From assembly GCA_049964535.1 (NCBI GenBank), contig JBMFXG010000045.1:1-15273 (forward strand): a stretch of 15,273 bases of DNA, in the 5' to 3' direction. The position numbers and the translations under genes are program-made. The stretch's first letter is position 1; each line of letters begins with the position of its first letter. The DNA comes from JAJYZP01 sp049964535 (GTDB lineage Bacteria > Actinomycetota > Acidimicrobiia > Acidimicrobiales > Acidimicrobiaceae). The notes beneath the pieces are model-generated. The model was not told where the DNA came from and did not search any database. It worked only from the letters and a program-made list of their open reading frames with translations. Shown piece by piece: positions 1-7,134 of the stretch.

Positions 1-928
1 GCTTGCCGTCTAGCTTGTCCAATACCTCGAGCGAGCCGAGGTTCTCCGTTACCTGGGCGACCGACGAAGCACCAGTGATAACAGAGGAGACTCTCGGATT
101 AGCAGCGCACCAAGCGATTGCAAGCTGTGAGAGCGAACAGGAGAGTTCTCCTGCGATCTTGGCCAATTCGGCTACCTTCGCATTGCGGACGGGATCGGTC
201 AGTGAGTCCTTGAGCCAACTGTAACCCGGAAGAGTTGCTCGTGAGCCTGCAGGGATTCCATTGAGATACTTACCGCTCAAGAGCCCAGAAGCCAGCGGTG
301 ACCAGATCGTCAGTCCTAACGAGTAATCGTCGTAGAGGCGGGCGTACTCGTTCTCCACGCGATCACGGTGAAACATGTTGTACTGAGGCTGCTCGACGAC
401 GGGCTTGTGCAGGTGATGTCTCTCGGCGATCTCATAGGCTGCACGAATCTCCTCCGCAGACCACTCAGAGGTACCCCAGTAGTGGGCCTTATGCGAAGCA
501 ATAATCTCGCTGAGTGCGTAGACCGTCTCCTCGATCGGTGTCTCTGGATCAGGACGATGGCAGTAGATGACATCTAAGGTGTCAAGTCCAAATCGCTCCA
601 GGGAAGCATCTACGGCCTCAACGAGATACTTACGATTCAGCGTGTTCTTCGAGTTAACACCGTCGTGGATGCCCCAGAAGAACTTTGATGACACGACGTA
701 GGAGTGACGGGGCCAGCCCAAACGCTTGATCGCCTCACCCATAATGCGCTCGGACTCTCCTCCGGCATACGCCTCTGCATTGTCAAAGAAGTTCACTCCA
801 CCTTCGTACGCTGCGGCCATCGCCTCAACGGCGAGTCCGGTATCCACTTGGGTACCGAAGGTGACCCATGAACCTAGTGAGAGTACGCTGACTTTGAGTC
901 CAGATTTTCCTAGTCTTCGATAGAGCAT
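1..928 (-). CDS. Aldo/keto reductase, Kv-beta-like (C-terminus cut by window edge)
   Basis: This is an NADPH-dependent aldo/keto reductase of the potassium-channel-beta-like branch (AKR6/YghZ-like), a cytosolic (beta/alpha)8 barrel that reduces carbonyl compounds; the substrate cannot be read from sequence. 309 codons are visible and the stop lies beyond base 1; relatives have about 325-330 residues, so little is missing. It opens [21 protein letters not shown], typical of the family. The catalytic tetrad is visible: D49 and Y54 in [16 protein letters not shown]82 in SSKFFWG and H124 in [24 protein letters not shown] (151-161) and [15 protein letters not shown] (207-221) are Kv-beta-branch signatures, and the [16 protein letters not shown] segment (282-297) is the nucleotide-binding end of the barrel. 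The ATG at 928 is preceded by a purine-rich AGGAAGAGG with 7 bases spacing. It is divergent from the phosphodiester glycosidase gene. Confidence 0.93.
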   Translation of the reverse strand, partial: MLYRRLGKSGLKVSVLSLGSWVTFGTQVDTGLAVEAMAAAYEGGVNFFDNAEAYAGGESERIMGEAIKRLGWPRHSYVVSSKFFWGIHDGVNSKNTLNRKYLVEAVDASLERFGLDTLDVIYCHRPDPETPIEETVYALSEIIASHKAHYWGTSEWSAEEIRAAYEIAERHHLHKPVVEQPQYNMFHRDRVENEYARLYDDYSLGLTIWSPLASGLLSGKYLNGIPAGSRATLPGYSWLKDSLTDPVRNAKVAELAKIAGELSCSLSQLAIAWCAANPRVSSVITGASSVAQVTENLGSLEVLDKLDGK

Positions 929-1251
929 TCTTTTTCCTCTTCCTTCTTCGCGTTTGTCTCAGTTGTGTCTCTTCAAACTGCTCTGCCTGAATAGCCCTCA
1001 GTGACCGAGAGCTCTCAGAGCACGGTGGCAAATCCGGTCCACCTCTTGGAGTCGACGATGTCGAATCAGGGTTCGACGTAATCCCCCAAGAGTGCTCGGT
1101 GAGACGTCAACACGGAGTAGACAGATGTCTACCGAGTGCCATCGCAAGTGTAGTGCCTGGGAGGACGTTTTGGGACCTGAGAACCAACCAAGCTGACAAG
1201 ATTTGGGCCTACAAAGGCCTTGCGAGTGGGGGACTACACTCGGCTGACGGA
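929..1251. other. Divergent intergenic region
   Basis: This 323-base stretch separates two divergent genes and should hold both promoters. I see no convincing -35/-10 pair. It contains a perfect 10-bp palindrome GAGAGCTCTC at 1007-1016 that could be an operator, and short TCGA-containing inverted arms near 1050-1076. The downstream gene could instead start at GTG 1099 in the same frame, but residues encoded between 1099 and 1251 look neither like a signal peptide nor like the family. Confidence 0.4.
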
Positions 1252-2553
1252 ATGTTCAGTCGGCAACGCTCTCAGTCTCTTTGGTATCATGGCGCAAAGC
1301 CAGCCAAAGTTCGTGCCTTCGATTGGCACACTGCCTTCTCTCGGTCTTCTCGGCACCGTGGTCTCGTTCGAGGCGCTTCGATTCTCGTCGTCGCTCTCGT
1401 TTTTCTCGCACTCGACGCCGCTGGGTCCGAACCGCTGTCGATCTCGTCGTCGAGTTCACACCTGCAACGGTCGACCGTCTCAGTTCAGCGCTCTGGCGAT
1501 GCTACCACGAGCTCATTCGAACTTCTCTCACGCCACTCTCTTAGGGCTGCGCATCGAAACCGACGGAAGGTTGGTGACTCTCACAAGCGCGGCCTCCCGA
1601 GAGTGGTATCTACTCACGTTCACTCCGGCACTCCTCCTTTCACCCTCGGTCACACTTTCATCGACTTTCGCCCGCATCCAGAGACTCCAACGACCAACGC
1701 TCCGTATACTCAGCTTCTCTACGCTCCGTTCAACAGGACGCCAATGGTATCGGGCGCTCCGAGCTCACAAGGTGTCTGGCAACCTCTCGGTAGAGATCTT
1801 GGGGCAGGTTATCCACTCTTTGAGACCCAAGTCACACCAGCCGTCGGGGAGCCTCCAGTGGCGGTGGTCTGGATAAATCAGCGGGCCGCTTCGCTCCAGC
1901 TCTACGCGGGGACGAGTCAGCCAGGCGGGACTTGGCCGAACCAAGGTGGAGTGCAACCTTCGCTTCAGACGTCCCTCCTCGCAGCGTTTGAGGGTGGGTT
2001 TCAATTCGCAGTGGCGAACGGGGGATGGTACGCAAACGGTACGACGGCCATTGCGCTTCGCAGTGGAGCGGCCTCGATCGTAACCTATCAGAACGGCACG
2101 ATCAACATTGGTGCCTGGGGAAGTGACGTTACCATGACGCCGCAGGTGACCGCGGTTCGACAGAATCTCGATCCGCTCGTAGAGGGCGGATCAGTAACGC
2201 CGTTGGCAGCAGTAACTCCGCTGACAACCTGGGGCTACTCCCTCGGTAATCTCGTGTATACCTGGCGCTCGGGGCTGGGTATCACAGCGAACGGCGATCT
2301 CATCTGGGTTGGAGGGCCCGGACTCTCTCCGGTAACGCTCGGGCAAACGCTCGTCTGGGCCGGTGCGGTGCGAGGCATGCAGCTTGACATCAACCCCGAT
2401 TGGGTCAACTTTGCTACCTACCAGACCGTCGGCGCTAGTACGATCGGGACGAATCTCCTCCCCGGCATGTATTTCCCTCCGTCTCACTATATCGGTGGAT
2501 TCTGGCGAGACTTCGTCGCGGTGTTTGCGCGACCCCAACGGGCGCTTCCCTAG
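1252..2553 (+). CDS. Phosphodiester glycosidase family protein (NAGPA domain), membrane-anchored
   Basis: The C-terminal two thirds, encoded from about 1770 to the stop, match bacterial phosphodiester glycosidase (NAGPA/DUF2233) proteins. Recognisable blocks are AAFEGGFQFAVANGGWYANG, TIALRSGAASIV-like text, the VTMTPQVTAVRQNLDPLVEGG block and GAVRGMQLDINPDWVNFATY. The human homologue removes GlcNAc from phosphodiester-linked mannose; bacterial substrates are mostly unknown and are probably cell-envelope phospho-sugars. Upstream of the domain are a basic cytoplasmic tail, one hydrophobic segment (GASILVVALVFLAL, encoded about 1375-1415) and a Ser/Thr/Pro-rich linker of about 100 residues, so the enzyme should be anchored with its domain outside. 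The start is uncertain: ATG 1252 is the last in-frame start before the hydrophobic segment but lacks a clear ribosome binding site; GTG 1099 is the alternative. The linker region is unusually open in all three forward frames, so an undetected frameshift cannot be fully excluded. Confidence 0.82.
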   Translation: MFSRQRSQSLWYHGAKPAKVRAFDWHTAFSRSSRHRGLVRGASILVVALVFLALDAAGSEPLSISSSSSHLQRSTVSVQRSGDATTSSFELLSRHSLRAAHRNRRKVGDSHKRGLPRVVSTHVHSGTPPFTLGHTFIDFRPHPETPTTNAPYTQLLYAPFNRTPMVSGAPSSQGVWQPLGRDLGAGYPLFETQVTPAVGEPPVAVVWINQRAASLQLYAGTSQPGGTWPNQGGVQPSLQTSLLAAFEGGFQFAVANGGWYANGTTAIALRSGAASIVTYQNGTINIGAWGSDVTMTPQVTAVRQNLDPLVEGGSVTPLAAVTPLTTWGYSLGNLVYTWRSGLGITANGDLIWVGGPGLSPVTLGQTLVWAGAVRGMQLDINPDWVNFATYQTVGASTIGTNLLPGMYFPPSHYIGGFWRDFVAVFARPQRALP

Positions 2554-2570
2554 ACGTCTTCTTCCACTCA

Positions 2571-2584
2571 CGGCTTCGGAGCCG
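2571..2584 (+). terminator. Small hairpin after glycosidase gene
   Basis: CGGCT-TCGG-AGCCG forms a 5-bp stem with a 4-base loop, 17 bases after the stop codon. There is no T-tract, so alone it would be a weak terminator. It is the first of three hairpins in 115 bases. Confidence 0.35.
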
Positions 2585-2626
2585 ACCGTACAGTGCGCGC
2601 ACCTATGTGGTGACGACGGGGAGAAG

Positions 2627-2657
2627 CTCCACTGAGCCGTCAAGGAGCTCGGTGGAG
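2627..2657 (+). terminator. Strong 11-bp stem-loop, probable terminator or RNA 3' structure
   Basis: CTCCACTGAGC (2627-2637) pairs with GCTCGGTGGAG (2647-2657) around a 9-base loop. The one non-Watson-Crick position is a G-U wobble in a plus-strand transcript but would be an A-C mismatch in a minus-strand one, which favours plus-strand RNA, i.e. the 3' end of the glycosidase message. No T-run follows. Confidence 0.5.
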
Positions 2658-2668
2658 ATCGAAGCCTT

Positions 2669-2685
2669 CAACGCTATCGGCGTTG
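2669..2685. other. 6-bp perfect hairpin
   Basis: CAACGC-TATCG-GCGTTG forms a perfect 6-bp stem with a 5-base loop, directly downstream of the 11-bp stem-loop. The role is unknown; it may be part of the same 3' structure. Confidence 0.35.
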
Positions 2686-2993
2686 CTCTCCCTTGCAAAC
2701 ACACGTATCGAAGACTTATTGCTCGTGATCACGGCCTTACCGTTCAACGGCACCGAGAGAGATCGACTCTTTGAGATCGTTGGGTAGGTTGTAAGCGATA
2801 AACAGCGAGGGCGAGCTGCAACAAGTCCTCGGCCGAGAATCGAGAAGAGCGGTGCTGCGCCGTCGTGGTCACCAATGATCTCCGAGCGGTCCTCTTCTCA
2901 TGCGATCACAGCTTCGTGGTGCAATCTTGAATCGCCCACAAACACGCGTTTTCGTGCACCGATCGTACCTCAGTACTGTGTTAGCCTGCAGAT

Positions 2994-3018
2994 GTGATGC
3001 TGGTGGTATCACTACCAG
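2994..3018 (+). promoter_or_regulatory. Overlapping, mutually exclusive inverted repeats upstream of SCO6745-family gene
   Basis: Two stems share bases. GTGAT (2994-2998) can pair with ATCAC (3008-3012), or CTGGTGGT (3000-3007) can pair with ACTACCAG (3011-3018) with one G-U wobble and a 3-base loop. The element ends 40 bases before the start codon at 3059, so it lies in the promoter or 5' leader. An operator is the simplest reading; a leader switch is possible but unsupported. Confidence 0.35.
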
Positions 3019-3058
3019 GGTTGACGGATCGTCGCTGACAGTCAGGAGTAAATAAGCT

Positions 3059-3916
3059 ATGTCGTATCGGCCATCGCTACCCACCGAACTCGATCTGGCG
3101 TGGACCAGAGAGATATTTCGTCCTCTTGAGATTCTTCACGACGTCATCTACTTTTCACCCCACGTACGAACCGCTTTTCAGGCCATCGGAACCACCTCTC
3201 GCTGGATGACCTACTTTGGAGCGAGAAGCGCTCCGCTCGGTGCGGCCTCTGCAGAGCTGGTCGAGGCTACGTTCTACAACTTCAAGCCCGAGATGATCGC
3301 ACGCTACGTTCCCGCTCTGTGGGAGGTCATCACTCCTGACGAATTCTGCTCACATCGGCAACGAATTGCAGCAGATGCGCTGACGACCGATCATCCCGAA
3401 ATCGGAGAGTTTCCGTTGCCACTCCTTGAACTCCTTGAGGAGGCCGTCTCCAGGGCAGAGGTCGGCGGACTTCCACTCTTTAGTGGCAATCGAACTCTGG
3501 TTGCACGCCGTGATGGAACCCGAGTAGAGCGACTTTGGAATGTAGCTACTGCCATTCGTGAACATCGTGGCGACGGACACGTTGCATCCTTGTTGGTCGG
3601 AGGTATCGATGGCCTCTCCGCCCATCTGCTCCGTGGCTCTTCAGAGCGTCTCTCAAAGGAGATGTTGACAACGGTTCGGGGATGGGAGGACTACGAGATC
3701 GACCAAGCGATTGAAGGACTGGTTGCCGATGGCCTCCTGACTAACGGAGGTGAGCTTTCAGAACGAGGTCGTGAGTTACGACAACGCATTGAACACGAGA
3801 CCGATCGCACGTCATTTCGACTCTTGCACTTCGTTCCCGATGAGCAGAGAGCTGAGATCCTCGACGCGCTCCGAAAAGCCGCTGCTCCTATTCCCTCTGT
3901 CCTTCACGATAGGTAG
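3059..3916 (+). CDS. SCO6745-family protein with C-terminal winged-helix-like region
   Basis: This protein of 285 residues matches actinobacterial proteins annotated after Streptomyces SCO6745; their biochemical role is not established. Visible family features are the N-terminal block ILHDVIYFSPHVRTAFQAIG (25-44), a GARSAPLG...ATFYNF segment (54-75), the hallmark AIREHRGDGHVASLL (165-179) and a C-terminal part (about 195-260) resembling a MarR-like winged helix, with EIDQAIEGLVADGLLT and LSERGRELRQRIEHETD. No membrane segment or signal peptide is present, so it should be cytosolic. A good Shine-Dalgarno (CAGGAG, 3043-3048) precedes ATG 3059 with about 10 bases spacing. Whether it binds DNA, a small molecule or both is unknown. 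It appears to be a single-gene unit, with a regulatory-looking repeat before it and a hairpin after it. Confidence 0.85.
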   Translation: MSYRPSLPTELDLAWTREIFRPLEILHDVIYFSPHVRTAFQAIGTTSRWMTYFGARSAPLGAASAELVEATFYNFKPEMIARYVPALWEVITPDEFCSHRQRIAADALTTDHPEIGEFPLPLLELLEEAVSRAEVGGLPLFSGNRTLVARRDGTRVERLWNVATAIREHRGDGHVASLLVGGIDGLSAHLLRGSSERLSKEMLTTVRGWEDYEIDQAIEGLVADGLLTNGGELSERGRELRQRIEHETDRTSFRLLHFVPDEQRAEILDALRKAAAPIPSVLHDR

Positions 3917-3920
3917 CCTT

Positions 3921-3948
3921 GAGCACCAGCGCTCTATAGCTAGTGCTC
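3921..3948 (+). terminator. Stem-loop after SCO6745-family gene
   Basis: GAGCACCAGC (3921-3930) pairs with GCTAGTGCTC (3939-3948) with one mismatch in 10 and an 8-base loop, starting 4 bases after the stop codon. It is followed by a short pyrimidine stretch (TCTTTC). The position and structure suit a terminator separating this gene from the downstream chemotaxis-type gene. Confidence 0.5.
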
Positions 3949-4022
3949 TCTTTCGGTGCCTTCAAGTCGTAAGGTTGCCTGAGAGTGAGTGTTCTCGTAG
4001 TCCCAATTGAGGTGTTCGCACC

Positions 4023-5345
4023 ATGCCCTCTCTTCGGTCCTATCTTCAGATCGGTAACCAAAGAACCGATAGAGCTTTCATGACCACCTCATCATCTCGG
4101 TTTCGCAATGCGACAAAGAGCATCGCTCGAAGTGACTCGCTTCCCTACGGTGGGGTCCTAGAGTACCTACCTGGGCTCATACTGCTTGCGACCCCGGATC
4201 ACGATGCGACGATCGTCTACCTCAACAAAGCTGCTCGAGAAGGCTTCGCAACACTTCGCGAAGAGTTCCGTTCGGTGCTTGGTGGAGCCGATGTTGGTGA
4301 CGCGCTTGGGGGATCTGCACACCGCTACCACCGGAATCCGTCCTATCAGCGCTCTGTACTAGCGAAGCTGAAAGACGCTCGAGTCACAGAGCACACCACT
4401 TCGCTCGAGGTTGGGCCTATGACCTTTTCGTTCACGCTCATACCGCTATGGAAGGACCAATCTCGCTCTGAGCTCGCATACTGGATGGCCGTCCTTCGTA
4501 ACGTCTCCTCAGAGCATCAAGTGGAGTATCAGGCCGAGGTGTTGACGAAGACCACGCGTTTGCTCGGGGAACAGGTAACGACCTTGGCGTCAGCGACGGA
4601 AGAGATGTCGATTACGGTCTCAGAGATAACGACCTCTGCCCATGGAGCGACGAGTCACGCCGAAGAGCTCACGCAGCGCTCTGAGGCCGCCCGAGGGTCG
4701 GTCGAAGCTGTAGCACACTCCACCACTGTGATCACGTCCTCCATGGCGGAGGTCAAAGAGATCATTGAGGAGCTCGAACGAGAGACACAAGATATCGATG
4801 CAACGATTGCCACAATTACCGGTATCGCAGCGAAAACGAATCTGCTCGCGCTCAACGCAGCCATTGAAGCCGCACGGGCGGGGGAGGCGGGTAGGGGCTT
4901 CGCTGTCGTAGCAGAAGAGGTACGATCGCTCGCAACGCTCTCCGCAGAGTCGGCACAGACGATCACCGAGCGAGTTCGCTCGATCCGGCGTGCAACTGCT
5001 GCAGTCTCCACATCGATAGCCTCCGCCACCGCTGAGGTGCAGCATGGGGAAGAGCTTGTCCGTGAAGCCGAACTCTCCTTCACGTCTATGTACGAAGATA
5101 TCAACGCCATCGCTGGAATGATCTCGCAGATCGCTCAGGCCTCCGACCAACAGTCCTTCGCTGCCCAAGAGTTAGCATCCTCTACGCTAGCGGTAAAAGA
5201 TCTCGCCGAGAGTTCCATGACCGCTATCGCAGAGCCGACAAAAGTGGCATCGAAGCAAGCGAGCGCAGCAACCGATCGATTCAGAGCACTCGGTAATGAG
5301 AGCTCATCGACCTTGAAAGCTCCCGCCACCGGTCACCACTTGTGA
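4023..5345 (+). CDS. Cytoplasmic PAS-containing methyl-accepting chemotaxis-type protein
   Basis: This is a signal transducer of 440 residues. Residues about 44-165 form a PAS domain of the type found in soluble chemotaxis receptors, including the recognisable [14 protein letters not shown] block (100-113). From about 175 a long helical coiled coil leads to the conserved signalling hairpin tip (268-304: [20 protein letters not shown] followed by [15 protein letters not shown]), which in known receptors contacts CheW and the CheA kinase. The returning coil runs to about 400, then a low-complexity tail. There is no hydrophobic segment, so it is cytosolic and should sense an internal cue through PAS; no ligand residue can be assigned. 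ATG 4023 has a GAGGTG ribosome binding site 8 bases upstream; ATG 4080 is a weaker alternative. No che or flagellar genes are nearby. Confidence 0.92.
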   Translation: MPSLRSYLQIGNQRTDRAFMTTSSSRFRNATKSIARSDSLPYGGVLEYLPGLILLATPDHDATIVYLNKAAREGFATLREEFRSVLGGADVGDALGGSAHRYHRNPSYQRSVLAKLKDARVTEHTTSLEVGPMTFSFTLIPLWKDQSRSELAYWMAVLRNVSSEHQVEYQAEVLTKTTRLLGEQVTTLASATEEMSITVSEITTSAHGATSHAEELTQRSEAARGSVEAVAHSTTVITSSMAEVKEIIEELERETQDIDATIATITGIAAKTNLLALNAAIEAARAGEAGRGFAVVAEEVRSLATLSAESAQTITERVRSIRRATAAVSTSIASATAEVQHGEELVREAELSFTSMYEDINAIAGMISQIAQASDQQSFAAQELASSTLAVKDLAESSMTAIAEPTKVASKQASAATDRFRALGNESSSTLKAPATGHHL

Positions 5346-5361
5346 ACTAACGACACAACAT

Positions 5362-5385
5362 CATCTGGGAGCACATCTGGGAGCA
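5362..5385. repeat. Perfect 12-bp tandem duplication
   Basis: CATCTGGGAGCA occurs twice head to tail (5362-5373 and 5374-5385), 16 bases after the stop codon of the chemotaxis-type gene. A third partial copy (CATCT) begins at 5384 and merges with the hairpin that follows. It probably arose by slippage; no function is evident. Confidence 0.8.
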
Positions 5386-5398
5386 TCTCACTGAGATG
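5384..5398 (+). terminator. Short hairpin after chemotaxis-type gene
   Basis: CATCTC-ACT-GAGATG forms a 6-bp stem with a 3-base loop, 38 bases downstream of the stop codon. It is followed by GTCGCACCCCCC rather than a T-tract, so it would be a weak terminator, perhaps backed up by the larger stem-loop at 5537-5569. Confidence 0.35.
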
Positions 5399-5536
5399 TC
5401 GCACCCCCCGATCGATACTGTGGTAGGTAAGGGAGGCTGCAGCTCACGGCTCTCATTGCGATCCGCGTCCGTACCCTGCAACTACCCACAAAATGCGAAC
5501 CGGGCGATAGTTACGGTAGGCGGAGATCGTTTTCGA

Positions 5537-5569
5537 AGCGACACTACCTCGAGATAAGGTAGTTTCGCT
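5537..5569. terminator. Large stem-loop between convergent genes, probable bidirectional terminator
   Basis: AGCGA-c-ACTACCT (5537-5549) is complementary to AGGTAGT-t-TCGCT (5557-5569): 12 paired bases, one internal mismatch and a 7-base loop. It sits 8 bases from the stop codon of the UDP-sulfoquinovose synthase gene (minus strand) and about 190 bases after the chemotaxis-type gene (plus strand). A nearly perfect stem between convergent genes suggests termination in both directions, although no T-tract follows on either strand. Confidence 0.6.
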
Positions 5570-5577
5570 CGGGACGC

Positions 5578-6750
5578 TTACGGCTTTGCGACTCTCCACT
5601 TCGACGATGCCGGTATCTTCGACGCGTCGACACGCTCTACGAACTTTCGAGCTATCTCCTGAACCTCTTCTAGCAGACCTTGAGAGAGGGTTGTCGGCTC
5701 CAGTCCAAGCTCTAAGAACTGACGATTTTCAACGATGAGATCGTTCTCGTCGGCTTCAACCCTTGGGTTCTCCAGGTGTTCAATCGGAGTATCGGTGATA
5801 TCAGCGATCAACTTTGCAAGGTCAATAACTCGGAAGGTCTCCGTTACCTGATTAAAGATCGTCGGCCGATCCCCACTCCGGGGTGGATTGAGGCAAGCAA
5901 GCTCGATGCATCGCACGGTATCACGAATGTGAATAAAGGCACGAGTCTGCCCACCGCTTCCATGAACCGTAAGCGGATAGCCAATAGCGGCCTGCATAAG
6001 GAATCGATTGAGTACGGTACCGTAGTCACCGTCGTAGTCGAAGCGATTGATCAACCGCGGATGACGTTGGGTCTGAGGAGTCTGAGTCCCCCAGACGATA
6101 CCTTGATGGAGGTCGGTGACTCGCACGCCGTCATTTTTGGCATAAAAGGCAAAGATCAGCTGGTCTAGAGTCTTGGTCATATGATAGACCGAACCGGGAT
6201 TGGCTGGATGCAAGATCTCACGAGCCAGATCACCCTCTGGGGTATCAACTCGTACCTCGAGATAACCTTCAGGGATCGGCGCGGTTCCTGACCACCCGTA
6301 ACCGTAGACTCCCATCGTACCGAGGTGAATGACGTGAGTATCGAGCCCAGCCTCCACAATGGCACACATGAGGTTGTGCGTACCGCTCACGTTGTTGTCC
6401 ACGGTGTAACGCTTGGTCTTAGGCGACTTCATCGAATACGGAGCGGCCCGCTGTTCGGCAAAGTGCACGACCGTGTCGGGGGCGAACTCCTTCAGAACCT
6501 GTAAGAGCCGGTCGTAGTCGTGAGCGATGTCGAGTAGCTCGAAACCGATCGTACGACCTGAGACCTGCGCCCATGTGGCGATCCGTTCAGAGAGCGGAGC
6601 GATTGGTGTCAAAGACTCAACCTCAAGGAGAACGTCTATCTGGCGACGAGAGAGATTGTCAACAATGAGGACCTCATGACCGGCTTCCGATAGATGGAGC
6701 GATGTCGGCCATCCACAGAAACCGTCGCCCCCGAGAACCATGATCTTCAT
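5578..6750 (-). CDS. sqdB: UDP-sulfoquinovose synthase
   Basis: This extended short-chain dehydrogenase/reductase is close to plant SQD1, cyanobacterial SqdB and archaeal Agl3. The family converts UDP-glucose plus sulfite to UDP-sulfoquinovose, using tightly bound NAD. The product feeds sulfolipid (SQDG) or, in some archaea, sulfated glycan synthesis. Visible: NAD-binding GGDGFCGW (7-14), HFAEQRAAPYSM (97-108), catalytic T145 in HLGTMGVYG, the Y189-x3-K193 pair in YHMTK, the DLHQGIVWGTQT block (213-224) and NRFDYDGDYGTVLNRF (235-250), all matching SQD1. Length (390) fits. ATG 6750 is chosen because GGAGGAG lies 7 bases upstream; an in-frame start at 6780 would place the family N-terminus too far inside. 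The sulfolipid glycosyltransferase is not in the window. The neighbouring sulfurtransferase gene, same strand, may supply sulfite (inference). Confidence 0.94.
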   Translation of the reverse strand: MKIMVLGGDGFCGWPTSLHLSEAGHEVLIVDNLSRRQIDVLLEVESLTPIAPLSERIATWAQVSGRTIGFELLDIAHDYDRLLQVLKEFAPDTVVHFAEQRAAPYSMKSPKTKRYTVDNNVSGTHNLMCAIVEAGLDTHVIHLGTMGVYGYGWSGTAPIPEGYLEVRVDTPEGDLAREILHPANPGSVYHMTKTLDQLIFAFYAKNDGVRVTDLHQGIVWGTQTPQTQRHPRLINRFDYDGDYGTVLNRFLMQAAIGYPLTVHGSGGQTRAFIHIRDTVRCIELACLNPPRSGDRPTIFNQVTETFRVIDLAKLIADITDTPIEHLENPRVEADENDLIVENRQFLELGLEPTTLSQGLLEEVQEIARKFVERVDASKIPASSKWRVAKP

Positions 6751-7134
6751 TAACCGTCTCCTCCATAGCAACTCGACCACCGAGCGTACCTGACTCTACC
6801 ACGATCGATCCGAAGAGAGCCTTACCTAACTCTTCGTGAGCGAAAACTAGTCCAAGCTCTAATCTTAAACTAACCTGAGCGTTACGTAGGATGATTATGA
6901 GAGTAAAGTTGAGAAACCCTAACAGTTTCCTCATACTCTGCGACCTTCCGGTTGCTCAGTTCGCATCAAAGAGCCACATCGACCTCTGGTTGCTGATTCG
7001 GGGTCGCCTCGGTCTCAACCATTGCTACTACTCAGCTCATGCACACCGTGGCTAGGGCTGCGGAGCTCATTTGGGTCACTACGCAACGAAGACGCAGCGA
7101 GGAGAGATGTCAGAGATAGTGCTGATCGTGGTGC
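6751..7134. other. Intergenic region, 384 bases, no gene seen
   Basis: This lies between two minus-strand genes and presumably contains the promoter of the UDP-sulfoquinovose synthase gene. The part just upstream of it (6781-6930) is more A/T-rich than its surroundings, as promoters often are, but I could not assign a clear -35/-10 pair. No reading frame here looks like a real protein and no strong hairpin was found. Confidence 0.4.

Larger units (their letters stand above)
2554..3058. other. Intergenic region, 505 bases, no gene seen
   Basis: I find no reading frame with recognisable protein character on either strand. The left part carries three successive stem-loops (2571-2685) after the glycosidase stop codon. 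The right end carries overlapping inverted repeats (2994-3018) and the ribosome binding site AGTCAGGAG of the next gene. The middle (about 2690-2990) shows nothing I can name. Confidence 0.5.

Noticed and set aside
1060..1095. GGTTCGA element resembling a tRNA T-arm
   Set aside because: The paired arm is not at the right distance (extra bases inside the loop) and there is no acceptor, D or anticodon stem around it.
2191..2643. Minus-strand 150-codon open frame at the end of the glycosidase gene
   Set aside because: It lies opposite strongly conserved NAGPA-domain sequence, is Arg-rich and matches nothing I recognise.
4620..5168. Minus-strand open frames of 182 and 151 codons opposite the chemotaxis-type gene
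   Set aside because: They are antisense to the highly conserved signalling hairpin and coiled coil, whose protein match is unambiguous; their low-complexity composition mirrors the coding strand.
6674..6934. Minus-strand 86-codon frame starting with a hydrophobic segment, overlapping the UDP-sulfoquinovose synthase start
   Set aside because: It overlaps the synthase N-terminus out of frame and lacks a convincing ribosome binding site; the hydrophobic stretch comes from A/T-rich promoter-like DNA.
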